This document shows, in pieces, positions 1 through 6,590 of a DNA stretch of 7,459 nt. Origin of the DNA: CAZEER01 sp964586315. GTDB lineage: Bacteria; Fidelibacterota; Marinisomatia; Marinisomatales; UBA1611. The stretch lies in contig CAZPHE010000092.1 in the NCBI GenBank assembly GCA_964586315.1, positions 1-7,459 of the forward strand, read 5' to 3'. The stretch's first letter is position 1. Each line of letters starts with the position of its first letter. The notes below the pieces were generated by a model. It was given only the letters and a program-made list of their open reading frames with translations, was not told the DNA's origin and ran no database searches. The translations under genes were made by a program, and so were the position numbers.

Positions 1-888
1 CATATCATAGTCAGCACCTGTATTGTTATAAATCTCAAGATATTTGTTGTAACTATTGCCTTCTGCCCATTCAGAAAAGAAAAGAGCTGGCCCAGATGGC
101 CAAACGGTAAAAGAAAGATTTTCCGGACCCGCTGAGGCGACCAGATTGCCGTTTGGATCATAAAAACCATAGGCACACTCATTATCATAGGTTCCTTCAA
201 ACCAGTAAGTTGTAACTACGTCACCTAATTCAAGACCGAAAAAATAATTATTCCATGATCCCCCATTATCTTCTTCGCCTACAGTAAGCATTGTTTCAAA
301 AAGGTTACCATTCACATAGAGATAGAGAAAGGCACCGTTCCAGCCGTCTCCATATGAATCATACATATATAGTTCATAGGTCAAGAGGTCCACAAAGACT
401 GTAATTCCTGATGGATTAGGTCCATCAGATGCAACCAGGTTACCCTCTGAGTCATAGATCCCGTAGGCGCACTCACTATCATAGGACCCCGAAGTCCAGA
501 CAGTGGATATCTTGTCTTCTGTTTCGACATCAAAATAGAGGCTCGCTTCACTCTCCTCTACCGAAGCATCATCTAAAATAAGAATATCATTGACATATAA
601 ATCTAGGGATGCACCATTCCATCCGTCTCCATAGGAGTCAACCATATACAGCTCATAAGTCTCTTCCCGGGTTCCAGGATCTCTATATTCTGGTAGATTG
701 ATTTCTGTGTCTGTTCTGGTGTTTGTTTCCTGATTATTATCAGTGTCAGACGCTCTACGAGCCTCCAAGTCCCGGATTTCTGGAAGAGTGATCACCTTAT
801 CTGTTCTAATGGGTTTATTTTGATTTTTATCTGCCCATAGAGATACGCTCATGGTTAAAATCATCATCATTCTTATAGATTGTTTCAT
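1..888 (-). CDS. Secreted protein with two DSYGDGWNG repeats and a lamin-tail-like segment (3' end outside window)
   Basis: A reading frame of 296 codons runs from an ATG at 888 off the left edge with no stop. The start is supported by GGAG about six bases upstream and by a signal peptide: MKQSIR, a Met-rich hydrophobic stretch (residues 7-17), and likely cleavage after SLWA (residue 19). A polar linker (20-75) follows. Two tandem copies of a ~93-residue domain start at 77 and 170. Each opens with YELYM-DSYGDGWNGA and later carries an EC-AYG-YD--GNLVAS block with a single Cys (C140, C238). From about 270 a segment reading FSEWAEGNSYNKYLEIYN resembles the start of a lamin-tail domain (LTD). 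Such domains are known in large secreted or surface proteins of marine bacteria. The Asp/Gly-rich motif suggests metal binding or adhesion, which is inference. No enzyme motif is visible. The gene is noticeably G+C richer than the transporter genes. The real length and any C-terminal sorting domain lie outside the window. Confidence 0.85.
   Translation of the reverse strand, partial: MKQSIRMMMILTMSVSLWADKNQNKPIRTDKVITLPEIRDLEARRASDTDNNQETNTRTDTEINLPEYRDPGTREETYELYMVDSYGDGWNGASLDLYVNDILILDDASVEESEASLYFDVETEDKISTVWTSGSYDSECAYGIYDSEGNLVASDGPNPSGITVFVDLLTYELYMYDSYGDGWNGAFLYLYVNGNLFETMLTVGEEDNGGSWNNYFFGLELGDVVTTYWFEGTYDNECAYGFYDPNGNLVASAGPENLSFTVWPSGPALFFSEWAEGNSYNKYLEIYNNTGADYDM
103..660 (-). repeat. 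Two tandem ~93-residue protein-domain repeats (DSYGDGWNG type)
   Basis: Within the secreted protein, copy 1 spans residues 77-169 (about 382-660) and copy 2 spans residues 170-262 (about 103-381). Both share TYELYM, DSYGDGWNGA, L-LYVN, T-W--G-YD-EC-YG-YD--GNLVAS and a terminal GP. Copy 2 has about five extra residues (a Gly/Asp-rich loop near GEEDNGG) in its first half and a shorter end. Divergence between the copies suggests an old duplication rather than a recent one. Confidence 0.8.
679..807 (-). repeat. Short 30-residue-period duplication in the linker
   Basis: Residues 28-40 (RTDKVITLPEIRD, bases 769-807) and residues 58-70 (RTDTEINLPEYRD, bases 679-717) match at 9 of 13 positions and are exactly 30 residues apart. 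They lie between the signal peptide and the first large repeat. This looks like a duplicated linker or a short segment-binding motif; no function is known to me. Confidence 0.6.
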
Positions 889-999
889 GGAAGTCTCCAA
901 GTTTTAATTATTAAATATTGAGAGATAATGCAGAATTGTCTAGAGAGTCACAGACGGAATAAATAAAAAGAAGAAAAAAGATTAAGTAGTCTTTATAGC

Positions 1000-1042
1000 T
1001 CACTGCAGTGTTCATTATATTGTTCTTAGAAATTAACTAAAG
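1000..1042 (-). promoter_or_regulatory. Candidate promoter for the secreted-protein gene with palindrome at the predicted start
   Basis: On the minus strand a perfect TATAAT lies at 1019-1014, with TTTAGT 16 bases upstream (1041-1036) as a poor -35 element. Transcription would begin near 1007, giving a leader of about 120 bases before the ATG at 888. A perfect 10-base palindrome, CACTGCAGTG (1001-1010), sits on the predicted start point, where an operator could act. The -10 match is good, the -35 weak, and AT-rich gaps give chance matches, so this is a candidate only. The rest of the 889-1129 gap shows no gene. Confidence 0.3.
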
Positions 1043-1069
1043 GATGTCGAATGGCGTGCAGGAACGTAT

Positions 1070-1094
1070 AACCTTAGTAATTTAAACTATGGTT
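1070..1094. other. Imperfect inverted repeat downstream of the LolA-like gene
   Basis: AACCTTAGT and ACTATGGTT form a 9-base stem with one mismatch around a seven-base AT loop. It lies 36 bases past the stop of the LolA-like gene. No T-run follows on either strand, so it is not a classic intrinsic terminator. It may be a processing hairpin, a weak terminator, or chance. Confidence 0.3.
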
Positions 1095-1129
1095 AAATAT
1101 AATCAATCAAAAATAAAAAAGGCTATGAA

Positions 1130-1897
1130 TTAATTTTGTATAAGAAATGATTTAGAAAACACCTCTTCTTTCAGTCCTATATCAGGCTTATAAGAAATAA
1201 TTTCCATGACCGTTTTATTCCCATTTTCTCTTTCCATTCGCATTTTTCCTGCGGTTGAGAATTCATTCTTTTTAATAAAATCAGTGACATAGAGTGTCTT
1301 CTCTTTTTTTGACTCACTTTTATAATACTCTACTTTAACAATACGCCAGAGCTGTGTATTGACCCAAATTTTTCTTGCAAAGTATGCGCTCTCTTGCTTT
1401 GGCCAGGCCATAATTACCCGACACTGGTTACCATCAAGGTATTCACTTCCCAAGCTGACAAGACTATCAGTAGCTAAACCTCTATTTTCCAGATCTTCAT
1501 AGATAAAATCGGTATTAAGAAAAGATTTTGACCTATCTTTTGCTTTTATCTTTTTGGGGATTTTGATTTTGGGCAAAGCAAACCATTGTTCTGTTTTTCC
1601 ATTTTTATAGATCCAACTTAGTAAACTCGTCCCTTTAACAACTTCCGGCTTCTTAAATCGGGCAAGTGACTTTGATTTAAATTTCCCTGATTTATAAAAT
1701 TTCTCATACCGGGTAAATTCACGAACTTTGGTTTTCTCTTTATTTTTCTTTTTCCGGGTAATCTCGAGCCTGATTTCCATAATAGAAGTCTGTGGCTTGG
1801 GGTGCGAGGTCACATACCGCACTATTTCTTGGGGAGTTAAATCTTGTCCACCAACTAAAGAAAAAAGCAAGAGTCCTGTGGTGGTCTTTTTATTCAT
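1130..1897 (-). CDS. LolA-like outer membrane lipoprotein-sorting family protein
   Basis: The 255-residue product has a short signal peptide (MNKK, then TTTGLLLFSLVGG, likely cut before QDL). A mostly beta-rich body follows, typical of the LolA-like periplasmic fold that carries lipids or lipoproteins to the outer membrane. Family-like landmarks are RFKKPEVVKGTSLLSW (80-95), WFALPKIKIPKKI (105-117), and SFLNTDFIYEDL (125-136), the characteristic F--(S/T)DF-YEDL block. The second half (about 170-250) alternates strands, such as YFARKIWVN and LWRIVKVEYY. I chose ATG 1897: it overlaps the preceding gene by 8 bases (ATGAATAA) and has AGAAGA just upstream. A TTG start six codons earlier would overlap more and put extra lysines before the signal peptide. 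Family members commonly sit beside RND/MMPL exporters, as here. It probably works as the periplasmic partner of that exporter; the cargo cannot be read from sequence. It is not a close match to canonical LolA. Confidence 0.8.
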   Translation of the reverse strand: MNKKTTTGLLLFSLVGGQDLTPQEIVRYVTSHPKPQTSIMEIRLEITRKKKNKEKTKVREFTRYEKFYKSGKFKSKSLARFKKPEVVKGTSLLSWIYKNGKTEQWFALPKIKIPKKIKAKDRSKSFLNTDFIYEDLENRGLATDSLVSLGSEYLDGNQCRVIMAWPKQESAYFARKIWVNTQLWRIVKVEYYKSESKKEKTLYVTDFIKKNEFSTAGKMRMERENGNKTVMEIISYKPDIGLKEEVFSKSFLIQN

Positions 1898-2204
1898 CTG
1901 AATCTTCTTTTTCAAAAATAAAAAATATGGCGAGTGGTGTAAAAAAGATACTCACAATAGATACAGTCAAAAAATCCTGTTTATGTTTTAATTCCAGATA
2001 TCCAGAAATTTGCAGACAAATAAATACGTATCCTATAAGGATAAAATCCAAATAAAAATTAAAGAGATAAATAAAGATTTCATTTAATGGTTTACCATTG
2101 GGCTGTGGAAGAACACCTTCAGTTGCCATAGCATAAAATATAATAGCCAGTGTTAATATAATTAACATACCACTAAGGGACTTATCTCTTTTTACATATT
2201 TCAT
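1890..2204 (-). CDS. Small three-helix membrane protein of unknown function
   Basis: The 104-residue product is not one I recognise. It shows a basic N-terminus (MKYVKRDK) and three likely membrane helices at about 11-28, 43-64 and 77-97. A Pro/Gly/Asn-rich loop (VLPQPNGKP, 31-39) separates the first two. The tail is very acidic (EKEDSDE). Asp53 lies inside the second helix. The start ATG shares four bases (ATGA) with the stop of the RND exporter gene, and the stop overlaps the next gene. Translation is therefore probably coupled, and the gene is a real member of the operon despite lacking a Shine-Dalgarno site. The position between exporter and periplasmic carrier suggests an accessory subunit or a regulator of the exporter; this is inference from context only. 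Confidence 0.7.
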   Translation of the reverse strand: MKYVKRDKSLSGMLIILTLAIIFYAMATEGVLPQPNGKPLNEIFIYLFNFYLDFILIGYVFICLQISGYLELKHKQDFLTVSIVSIFFTPLAIFFIFEKEDSDE

Positions 2205-4489
2205 TTATAAAGGAATTTTGGTTTAGTTAAGCTTGTCAGTGCCGGTAAAGTTGCCAATGCTCCAAATAAACAAAAAGATATGGATCCCATAACAAGTGTT
2301 CCAAAAATCTTTACTGGAACAAATACAGAAAATAAAAGAGCTGAAAACCCAACCACAACTGAAAGTCCATTAAACAGTATACCCTTACCAGAGATTCGAA
2401 AAGTGTTTGTTATGGCTTCATCCAGTGAGTCACCACTGGCTACATGGTCTCGCAAATGCCAGAGAAAATGTACCGTATAATCCACACCCACACCCACGAG
2501 GATACTGGTCAAAAGCATCGTAGTTACGTCCAGGGGTATATCTAGGTAACCCATCAGACCAAACAACATAATAACAGAAAGGCTCATAGGTAAGGTTGCA
2601 AATAAACCACCAATAAGAGATCTAAAAACAATTGTCATGATCACTAATATAATTAATACGGAGACGAGTAGGCTCATCAATTGACCCTTGACGATCATAC
2701 GGCTCAATACTCCCAACAGAGTAGCACCTCCCGTGAGCTCCATTGGGGATTCATCATAAAAATTTGCTTTAATAAACTGTTCTGTATCTTCAACAATATC
2801 AGCAATCGTATTGGTTCTAACTTCCTGTAATCTTAGCAGTATCTGAGAATACTCTGGCTCTTCTATATCATCTAAAAGCACATCAAATTCATCACCATCC
2901 CCTGTGATTGAATATAAAAACATATATTGGGAGATTAGATCTGCGTCATCAGGAATGATTTCTAATGCAGGGTCTCCATTATTAAAACCCGAATGCATTT
3001 TTTTTATTACATCTGCAATAGAATAGGATTTAGTGACAATATCATGCTTTTCTTTAATATGATTAGTCAGGGTCTCAATATTTTTCAAAACGTCAGGGTC
3101 AAAAATATCACCCTCTATCAGGATACTCATTTGAGTAGAGCCTCCAAAAGCTTTAGCTATTTTAGTATTCGCTATTCTAACTCTTGATGATTCGGGAAAG
3201 TAATTATCAGGATTTGTATCAACTTTTAAATCTTTTATGCCCATACTCAGCCAGAAACCACCAATGGTTAGTATAACAAGAACCTGCACTCTAAATTTTA
3301 TAAAAAACTTTCCCATTCCAAGTAAAAATCCATTGATAAATGACATACTTTTTTCTTTCGCAAGGTAATGTGGTCGAGGTAATAAAACCAACACAGATGG
3401 TATTAAAATAATACTTAGCACAAATGCAATTAAAATACCAAAGGATACCAACACGCCCATTTCTCTGGCTCGTGGCAGTGAGTGGGAGAGAAGGGATAAA
3501 AAACTCACCATAGTCGTTAGACCCGCCAAGAGTATGGGTACACCGACCTTACGAATTGTCCTTTTTAAAATTTTATCTCTTGAGCCTACGGGATCAGATT
3601 TTGAATATTCAAAATAATGGGAAATAATATGGATCCCATAATTATTTGCGATTGCGACCAACATAACGGGTATTAGAGTACCAATAAATGCTAAAGGAAG
3701 GTCAAGCCAGCCCATAACTCCAAACGTCCAAATAATTGAAAGACCAACAACAAAAAATGGTAAGAACACACCGGTCCAACTCCGGAATGATAGCATAAGT
3801 AAAAAAATACAAAGCCCAATAGCAATTGGAGTAAAGACCCGCATATCTCGCTGCATATTTTCTACAACTGTTGCACGTGTTATGGGTAGACTAGACACAT
3901 AAAAATTTTCAGGCTCGTTGTAGCGATTGACTAGTTCAAAGATCGTCTTCCTAAACTCAAACTCATCGTACTCAAAGGAAGAGTTAATCTGGCCCACAAA
4001 ACACATAGTCTTATAATTGGCTGAAACAAGATTACCGATCATTCCAGATTTTTCGATCCTGTCAAATAAATATTTAATGTCTCCTGTATCAACAGGAATT
4101 TCATTTAAAATAGGCTCTATGGAGAACCCATTCTTTTCAGGCAGAATCTGTTTTTGATTAAAAATCGATGTAACCTTGCTTATGAGTTCAATTGATTGTA
4201 AAGAATCATTGAATGATGAAAGTTTATTTAACGTAGAAGACGAAAATAGACTATCAGACTCCACTGCGATAATGATGATATCACTTCCAGAGAATAACTC
4301 ATCTATTTTCTCCATTGACTGAACGATAGGATGCTCTCTTGGCAATCCTGATCGAAGCCCCGGATCCATTTCCAATTTAAAAATTTTCCACCCAAGTATT
4401 GCCGTTATAAAAATTACACCAGCTATAATGCTCCTTGGATAGTGGGCATCAAAATCAAATAATTTGGTTGAAATTCTTCTGAGATTCAT
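2201..4489 (-). CDS. RND superfamily exporter (MMPL / HAE-3 type, COG1033-like)
   Basis: The 762-residue product has the duplicated RND layout. The first half has a helix at 20-36, a large periplasmic loop (about 38-218), then helices near 220-236, 241-261, 264-282, 317-336 and 344-371. The second half repeats this with a helix near 402-418, a loop (about 420-600), and helices near 604-623, 627-648, 654-676, 705-726 and 728-755. MDPGLRSGLPREHP after helix 1 and VDTNPDNYFPESS after helix 7 are the matching loop starts. The paired helix-4/helix-10 motifs are NNYGIHIISHYFE (282-294) and GVDYTVHFLWHLRD (668-681). D670 is the likely proton-relay acid, while the first half has Asn. The family uses proton motive force to move lipids, hopanoids or other hydrophobic cargo. 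The downstream LolA-like gene argues for envelope lipid or lipoprotein traffic. Start ATG 4489 lacks a Shine-Dalgarno site, but the N-terminus (basic residues, then helix 1) fits. Confidence 0.9.
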   Translation of the reverse strand: MNLRRISTKLFDFDAHYPRSIIAGVIFITAILGWKIFKLEMDPGLRSGLPREHPIVQSMEKIDELFSGSDIIIIAVESDSLFSSSTLNKLSSFNDSLQSIELISKVTSIFNQKQILPEKNGFSIEPILNEIPVDTGDIKYLFDRIEKSGMIGNLVSANYKTMCFVGQINSSFEYDEFEFRKTIFELVNRYNEPENFYVSSLPITRATVVENMQRDMRVFTPIAIGLCIFLLMLSFRSWTGVFLPFFVVGLSIIWTFGVMGWLDLPLAFIGTLIPVMLVAIANNYGIHIISHYFEYSKSDPVGSRDKILKRTIRKVGVPILLAGLTTMVSFLSLLSHSLPRAREMGVLVSFGILIAFVLSIILIPSVLVLLPRPHYLAKEKSMSFINGFLLGMGKFFIKFRVQVLVILTIGGFWLSMGIKDLKVDTNPDNYFPESSRVRIANTKIAKAFGGSTQMSILIEGDIFDPDVLKNIETLTNHIKEKHDIVTKSYSIADVIKKMHSGFNNGDPALEIIPDDADLISQYMFLYSITGDGDEFDVLLDDIEEPEYSQILLRLQEVRTNTIADIVEDTEQFIKANFYDESPMELTGGATLLGVLSRMIVKGQLMSLLVSVLIILVIMTIVFRSLIGGLFATLPMSLSVIMLFGLMGYLDIPLDVTTMLLTSILVGVGVDYTVHFLWHLRDHVASGDSLDEAITNTFRISGKGILFNGLSVVVGFSALLFSVFVPVKIFGTLVMGSISFCLFGALATLPALTSLTKPKFLYK

Positions 4490-4533
4490 TGTAAAAGAGA
4501 TAATAAATTTAAGGGATTCATATCCAGAATGGA
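4468..4533. promoter_or_regulatory. Compact divergent promoter region
   Basis: Only 44 bases (4490-4533) separate the divergent exporter and thiN starts, so promoter elements must overlap each other or the coding ends. For the plus strand, TTGAAA (4468-4473) and TGTAAA (4490-4495) are 16 bases apart and are a fair pair; the first lies inside the exporter's first codons. For the minus strand, TATTAT (4505-4500) is a good -10 without a clear -35, and would give a leader of only a few bases. AAGGGA (4511-4516) is too far from the thiN ATG to serve as its ribosome site. No riboswitch fits. Confidence 0.35.
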
Positions 4534-5208
4534 ATGTCTTCGATAATTAATCCCTTTTTTAAACTTTTTGTGGATAGTAATTTAAAAAACTTACAAACAC
4601 CTATTGTATTATTTGGTAATGGAGCACTACCAAAACATCCCACTGTTTTTAAAAAAATCAAAGAAGCACAATCAGTTATTTGCCTTGATGGTGCTGTTGA
4701 TAAACTAAACCAGATTGGACTTAAACCAAATATCTTATTGGGTGATTTTGATTCTATTAAGAATGATCCATCCCAATACGGATGCGAAACAATCTCTTTA
4801 CCTAATCAATCGATGAGTGATCTTGAAAAATCTTTGGAGTGGTGCGCAAATATGGGAATAAAAAAAATGTCTCTTATCGGTTTTGCGGGAGAACGTGATG
4901 ACCATTATATGGCTGCACTCTGGATAATTTTATCTTACGCACATAAAATAAAACTTGTGAGTTATACAGACTTTTCAAGTATGCATTGCGTAAAAGATAA
5001 CATTTCCATTGAGACAGCACCTGGCCAATTAGTATCCATAATATCTCCAAATAAAACAATTAAAATCACCACAGAAGGATTAAAATATGAACTCCATCAT
5101 TCCAGTTTAATTTCTCCGAGTAATGGCATCAGTAATGTAGCTCAAGGTGAAAAATGTACAATCCAATCTACAGATTGGATTTGGGTCTTTGTGAATTACA
5201 ATAAATGA
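4534..5208 (+). CDS. thiN: Thiamine diphosphokinase (thiamine pyrophosphokinase)
   Basis: The enzyme transfers pyrophosphate from ATP to thiamine, giving thiamine diphosphate in the cytoplasm. The 224 residues show the family's two domains. The N-terminal catalytic domain has CLDGAVDKL (50-58), GDFDSI (70-75, metal-binding Asp71 and Asp73), SDLEKSL (95-101) and GFAGERDDH (116-124). The smaller beta domain has GQLVSIISP, EGLKYEL (181-187) and SNGISNVAQG (196-205), matching the GLKY and giSN thiamine-site blocks. Two motifs are off-consensus: the usual D-x-TD is SMSD, and the usual GGRxDH is GERDDH; the key D96, R121, D123 and H124 remain. Length is normal for the family. ATG 4534 is the only in-frame Met before residue 94. 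It leaves about 20 residues before the core and has no clear Shine-Dalgarno; GTG 4570 is a less likely alternative. It leads an operon with a symporter and a CYTH protein. Confidence 0.9.
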   Translation: MSSIINPFFKLFVDSNLKNLQTPIVLFGNGALPKHPTVFKKIKEAQSVICLDGAVDKLNQIGLKPNILLGDFDSIKNDPSQYGCETISLPNQSMSDLEKSLEWCANMGIKKMSLIGFAGERDDHYMAALWIILSYAHKIKLVSYTDFSSMHCVKDNISIETAPGQLVSIISPNKTIKITTEGLKYELHHSSLISPSNGISNVAQGEKCTIQSTDWIWVFVNYNK

Positions 5209-6590
5209 AAACACTACATATTTTTGATTGGGGTATAATTATATCCTATATAATATTTTTACTCTGGATTGGTATTTCCCGATACAAAAAACGACTACAA
5301 TCCCAAAATGAATTTATTCTTTCTGGAAGAAGACTAAGTATCGTCGGTTTTATAGCAACCCTTGTCACTACATGGTACGGCGGAATTTTGGGTGTGGGTG
5401 AAAATACTTTATTATATGGGATTCAAACCTGGTTTATTTTTGGACTACCTTACTATTTTTTTGCGATTATCTATGCTATTTGGGTAGCACCAAAAGTACA
5501 AGCAAAAAAATCTCTTTCCCTTCCAGATCATTTTCATGCTCATTTCGGAGAAATTTCAGGCATTACATCTGCATTAATCATTACTTTCCTTGCCAGCCCC
5601 GCTCCTTATGTTCTGAGCCTGGGAATGTTACTGCAGTTTTTATTTGGACTAGATCTAGGTTTGAGTCTTCTTATCTCTACCTTTTTTAGCATTATCTATG
5701 TTTGGAATGGTGGATTTTCAGCGGTTGTATCAACCGATAAATTACAATTTTTTCTAATGTTCTTTGGATTTGCGATCCTTTTAGGTTTTCTGTGGAATAT
5801 AAATGGTACCCCAGTTAGAATGATTCAATCACTGCCAACTAAAATGCTGGATCCTTTAGGCGGAAATACAATACAGTACGTATTGGTTTGGTTTTTCATT
5901 GCAGCATGGACATTTATAGATCCTGGATTTTTTCAACGATGTTCTGCAGCTAGAACTCCTAGAATAGCAAAGAATGGGATTCTAATTTCTATATTATTTT
6001 GGGCAATATTTGATTTATTAACTCTTGCATGCGGTCTCTATGCGATCGGTAATATTCCAACAGATCAGGCCTTACTCACCTATCCTTTACTGGCTCTTGA
6101 TATCCTACCCATTGGATTTTTAGGTTTATTTCTTACAGGAATTATGGCCACTATTATGTCTACTATTGATTCGTTGAGTCTTATTAGCGCCATTACATTT
6201 GGCAGAGATATTTTATGGAGGATTGAAAAATATCCGCAGGAATTAGATCCTGTCTTTTATATAAAAAAAGGGTTAATGATTATTTCTTTCTTTGCAATGA
6301 TTCTTGCATATTTATTGCCATCTGTAGTGATGTTATTTTATACCTTAGGTTCTGTATTAATACCTGGTCTTATTTTCCCTTTTCTTTACTCTTTTAATCA
6401 AAATTTGAAAATTTCAGATGAGTCTGCAATTGGATGGATGATCTCGCCCATTTTTATTTCTGGTCTCTGGTTTGGGATATCAATGCTCATAGGAAATCCC
6501 TTATTAAATATCGAACCATTTTATCCAGGAATCGTAGTGTCATTCATGTATTTTTTAATCATAAGATCCAGGACAAATTATGGCAATTGA
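5205..6590 (+). CDS. Sodium:solute symporter (SSS family), candidate thiamine or precursor transporter
   Basis: The 461-residue inner-membrane protein carries SSS-family landmarks: FILSGRRL after helix 1 (37-44), NGGFSAVVSTDKLQFF (168-183), DPGFFQRCSAAR (239-250) and GIMATIMSTIDSLSL (312-326). S319 and T320 of MST match the residues that coordinate sodium at the Na2 site in PutP-type members. About twelve to thirteen hydrophobic helices fill the sequence, and the size is usual for the family. The ATG shares ATGA with the thiN stop, so translation is probably coupled. SSS members transport sugars, amino acids, vitamins and more, and the substrate cannot be read from motifs. Coupling to thiN suggests thiamine or its pyrimidine precursor. 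A thiamine-linked SSS member (ThiV) has been proposed in other bacteria, including SAR11, but I cannot tell whether this protein belongs to that clade. Confidence 0.88.
   Translation: MKTLHIFDWGIIISYIIFLLWIGISRYKKRLQSQNEFILSGRRLSIVGFIATLVTTWYGGILGVGENTLLYGIQTWFIFGLPYYFFAIIYAIWVAPKVQAKKSLSLPDHFHAHFGEISGITSALIITFLASPAPYVLSLGMLLQFLFGLDLGLSLLISTFFSIIYVWNGGFSAVVSTDKLQFFLMFFGFAILLGFLWNINGTPVRMIQSLPTKMLDPLGGNTIQYVLVWFFIAAWTFIDPGFFQRCSAARTPRIAKNGILISILFWAIFDLLTLACGLYAIGNIPTDQALLTYPLLALDILPIGFLGLFLTGIMATIMSTIDSLSLISAITFGRDILWRIEKYPQELDPVFYIKKGLMIISFFAMILAYLLPSVVMLFYTLGSVLIPGLIFPFLYSFNQNLKISDESAIGWMISPIFISGLWFGISMLIGNPLLNIEPFYPGIVVSFMYFLIIRSRTNYGN

Noticed and set aside
956..985. Purine-rich stretch (pyrimidine-rich on the minus strand) as an intrinsic terminator
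   Set aside because: Only a five-base AT-rich stem precedes the T-run on the minus strand, and it would fall inside the leader of the secreted-protein gene.
1898..1915. Upstream TTG start for the LolA-like gene
   Set aside because: It would lengthen the overlap to 26 bases and add KKKIQ before an already complete signal peptide, whereas ATG 1897 has AGAAGA upstream and a short coupling overlap.
1792..2055. 87-codon open frame on the plus strand
   Set aside because: It lies antisense to the LolA-like gene and the small membrane protein gene, both of which have better coding evidence; its translation shows no family features.
2280..2480. 66-codon open frame on the plus strand
   Set aside because: Antisense to the well-supported second half of the RND exporter; low-complexity Thr/Ser-rich translation.
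4479..4484. CTGAGA on the plus strand just before thiN, like part of a TPP riboswitch (THI box)
   Set aside because: It lies in the first codons of the exporter gene. None of the other conserved blocks (such as ACCTGATC or the AGGGA end in proper spacing) follows, and the gap is too short for the ~100-base aptamer.
4874..5059. 61-codon open frame on the minus strand
   Set aside because: Antisense to conserved motifs of thiN, with no ribosome site or recognisable product.
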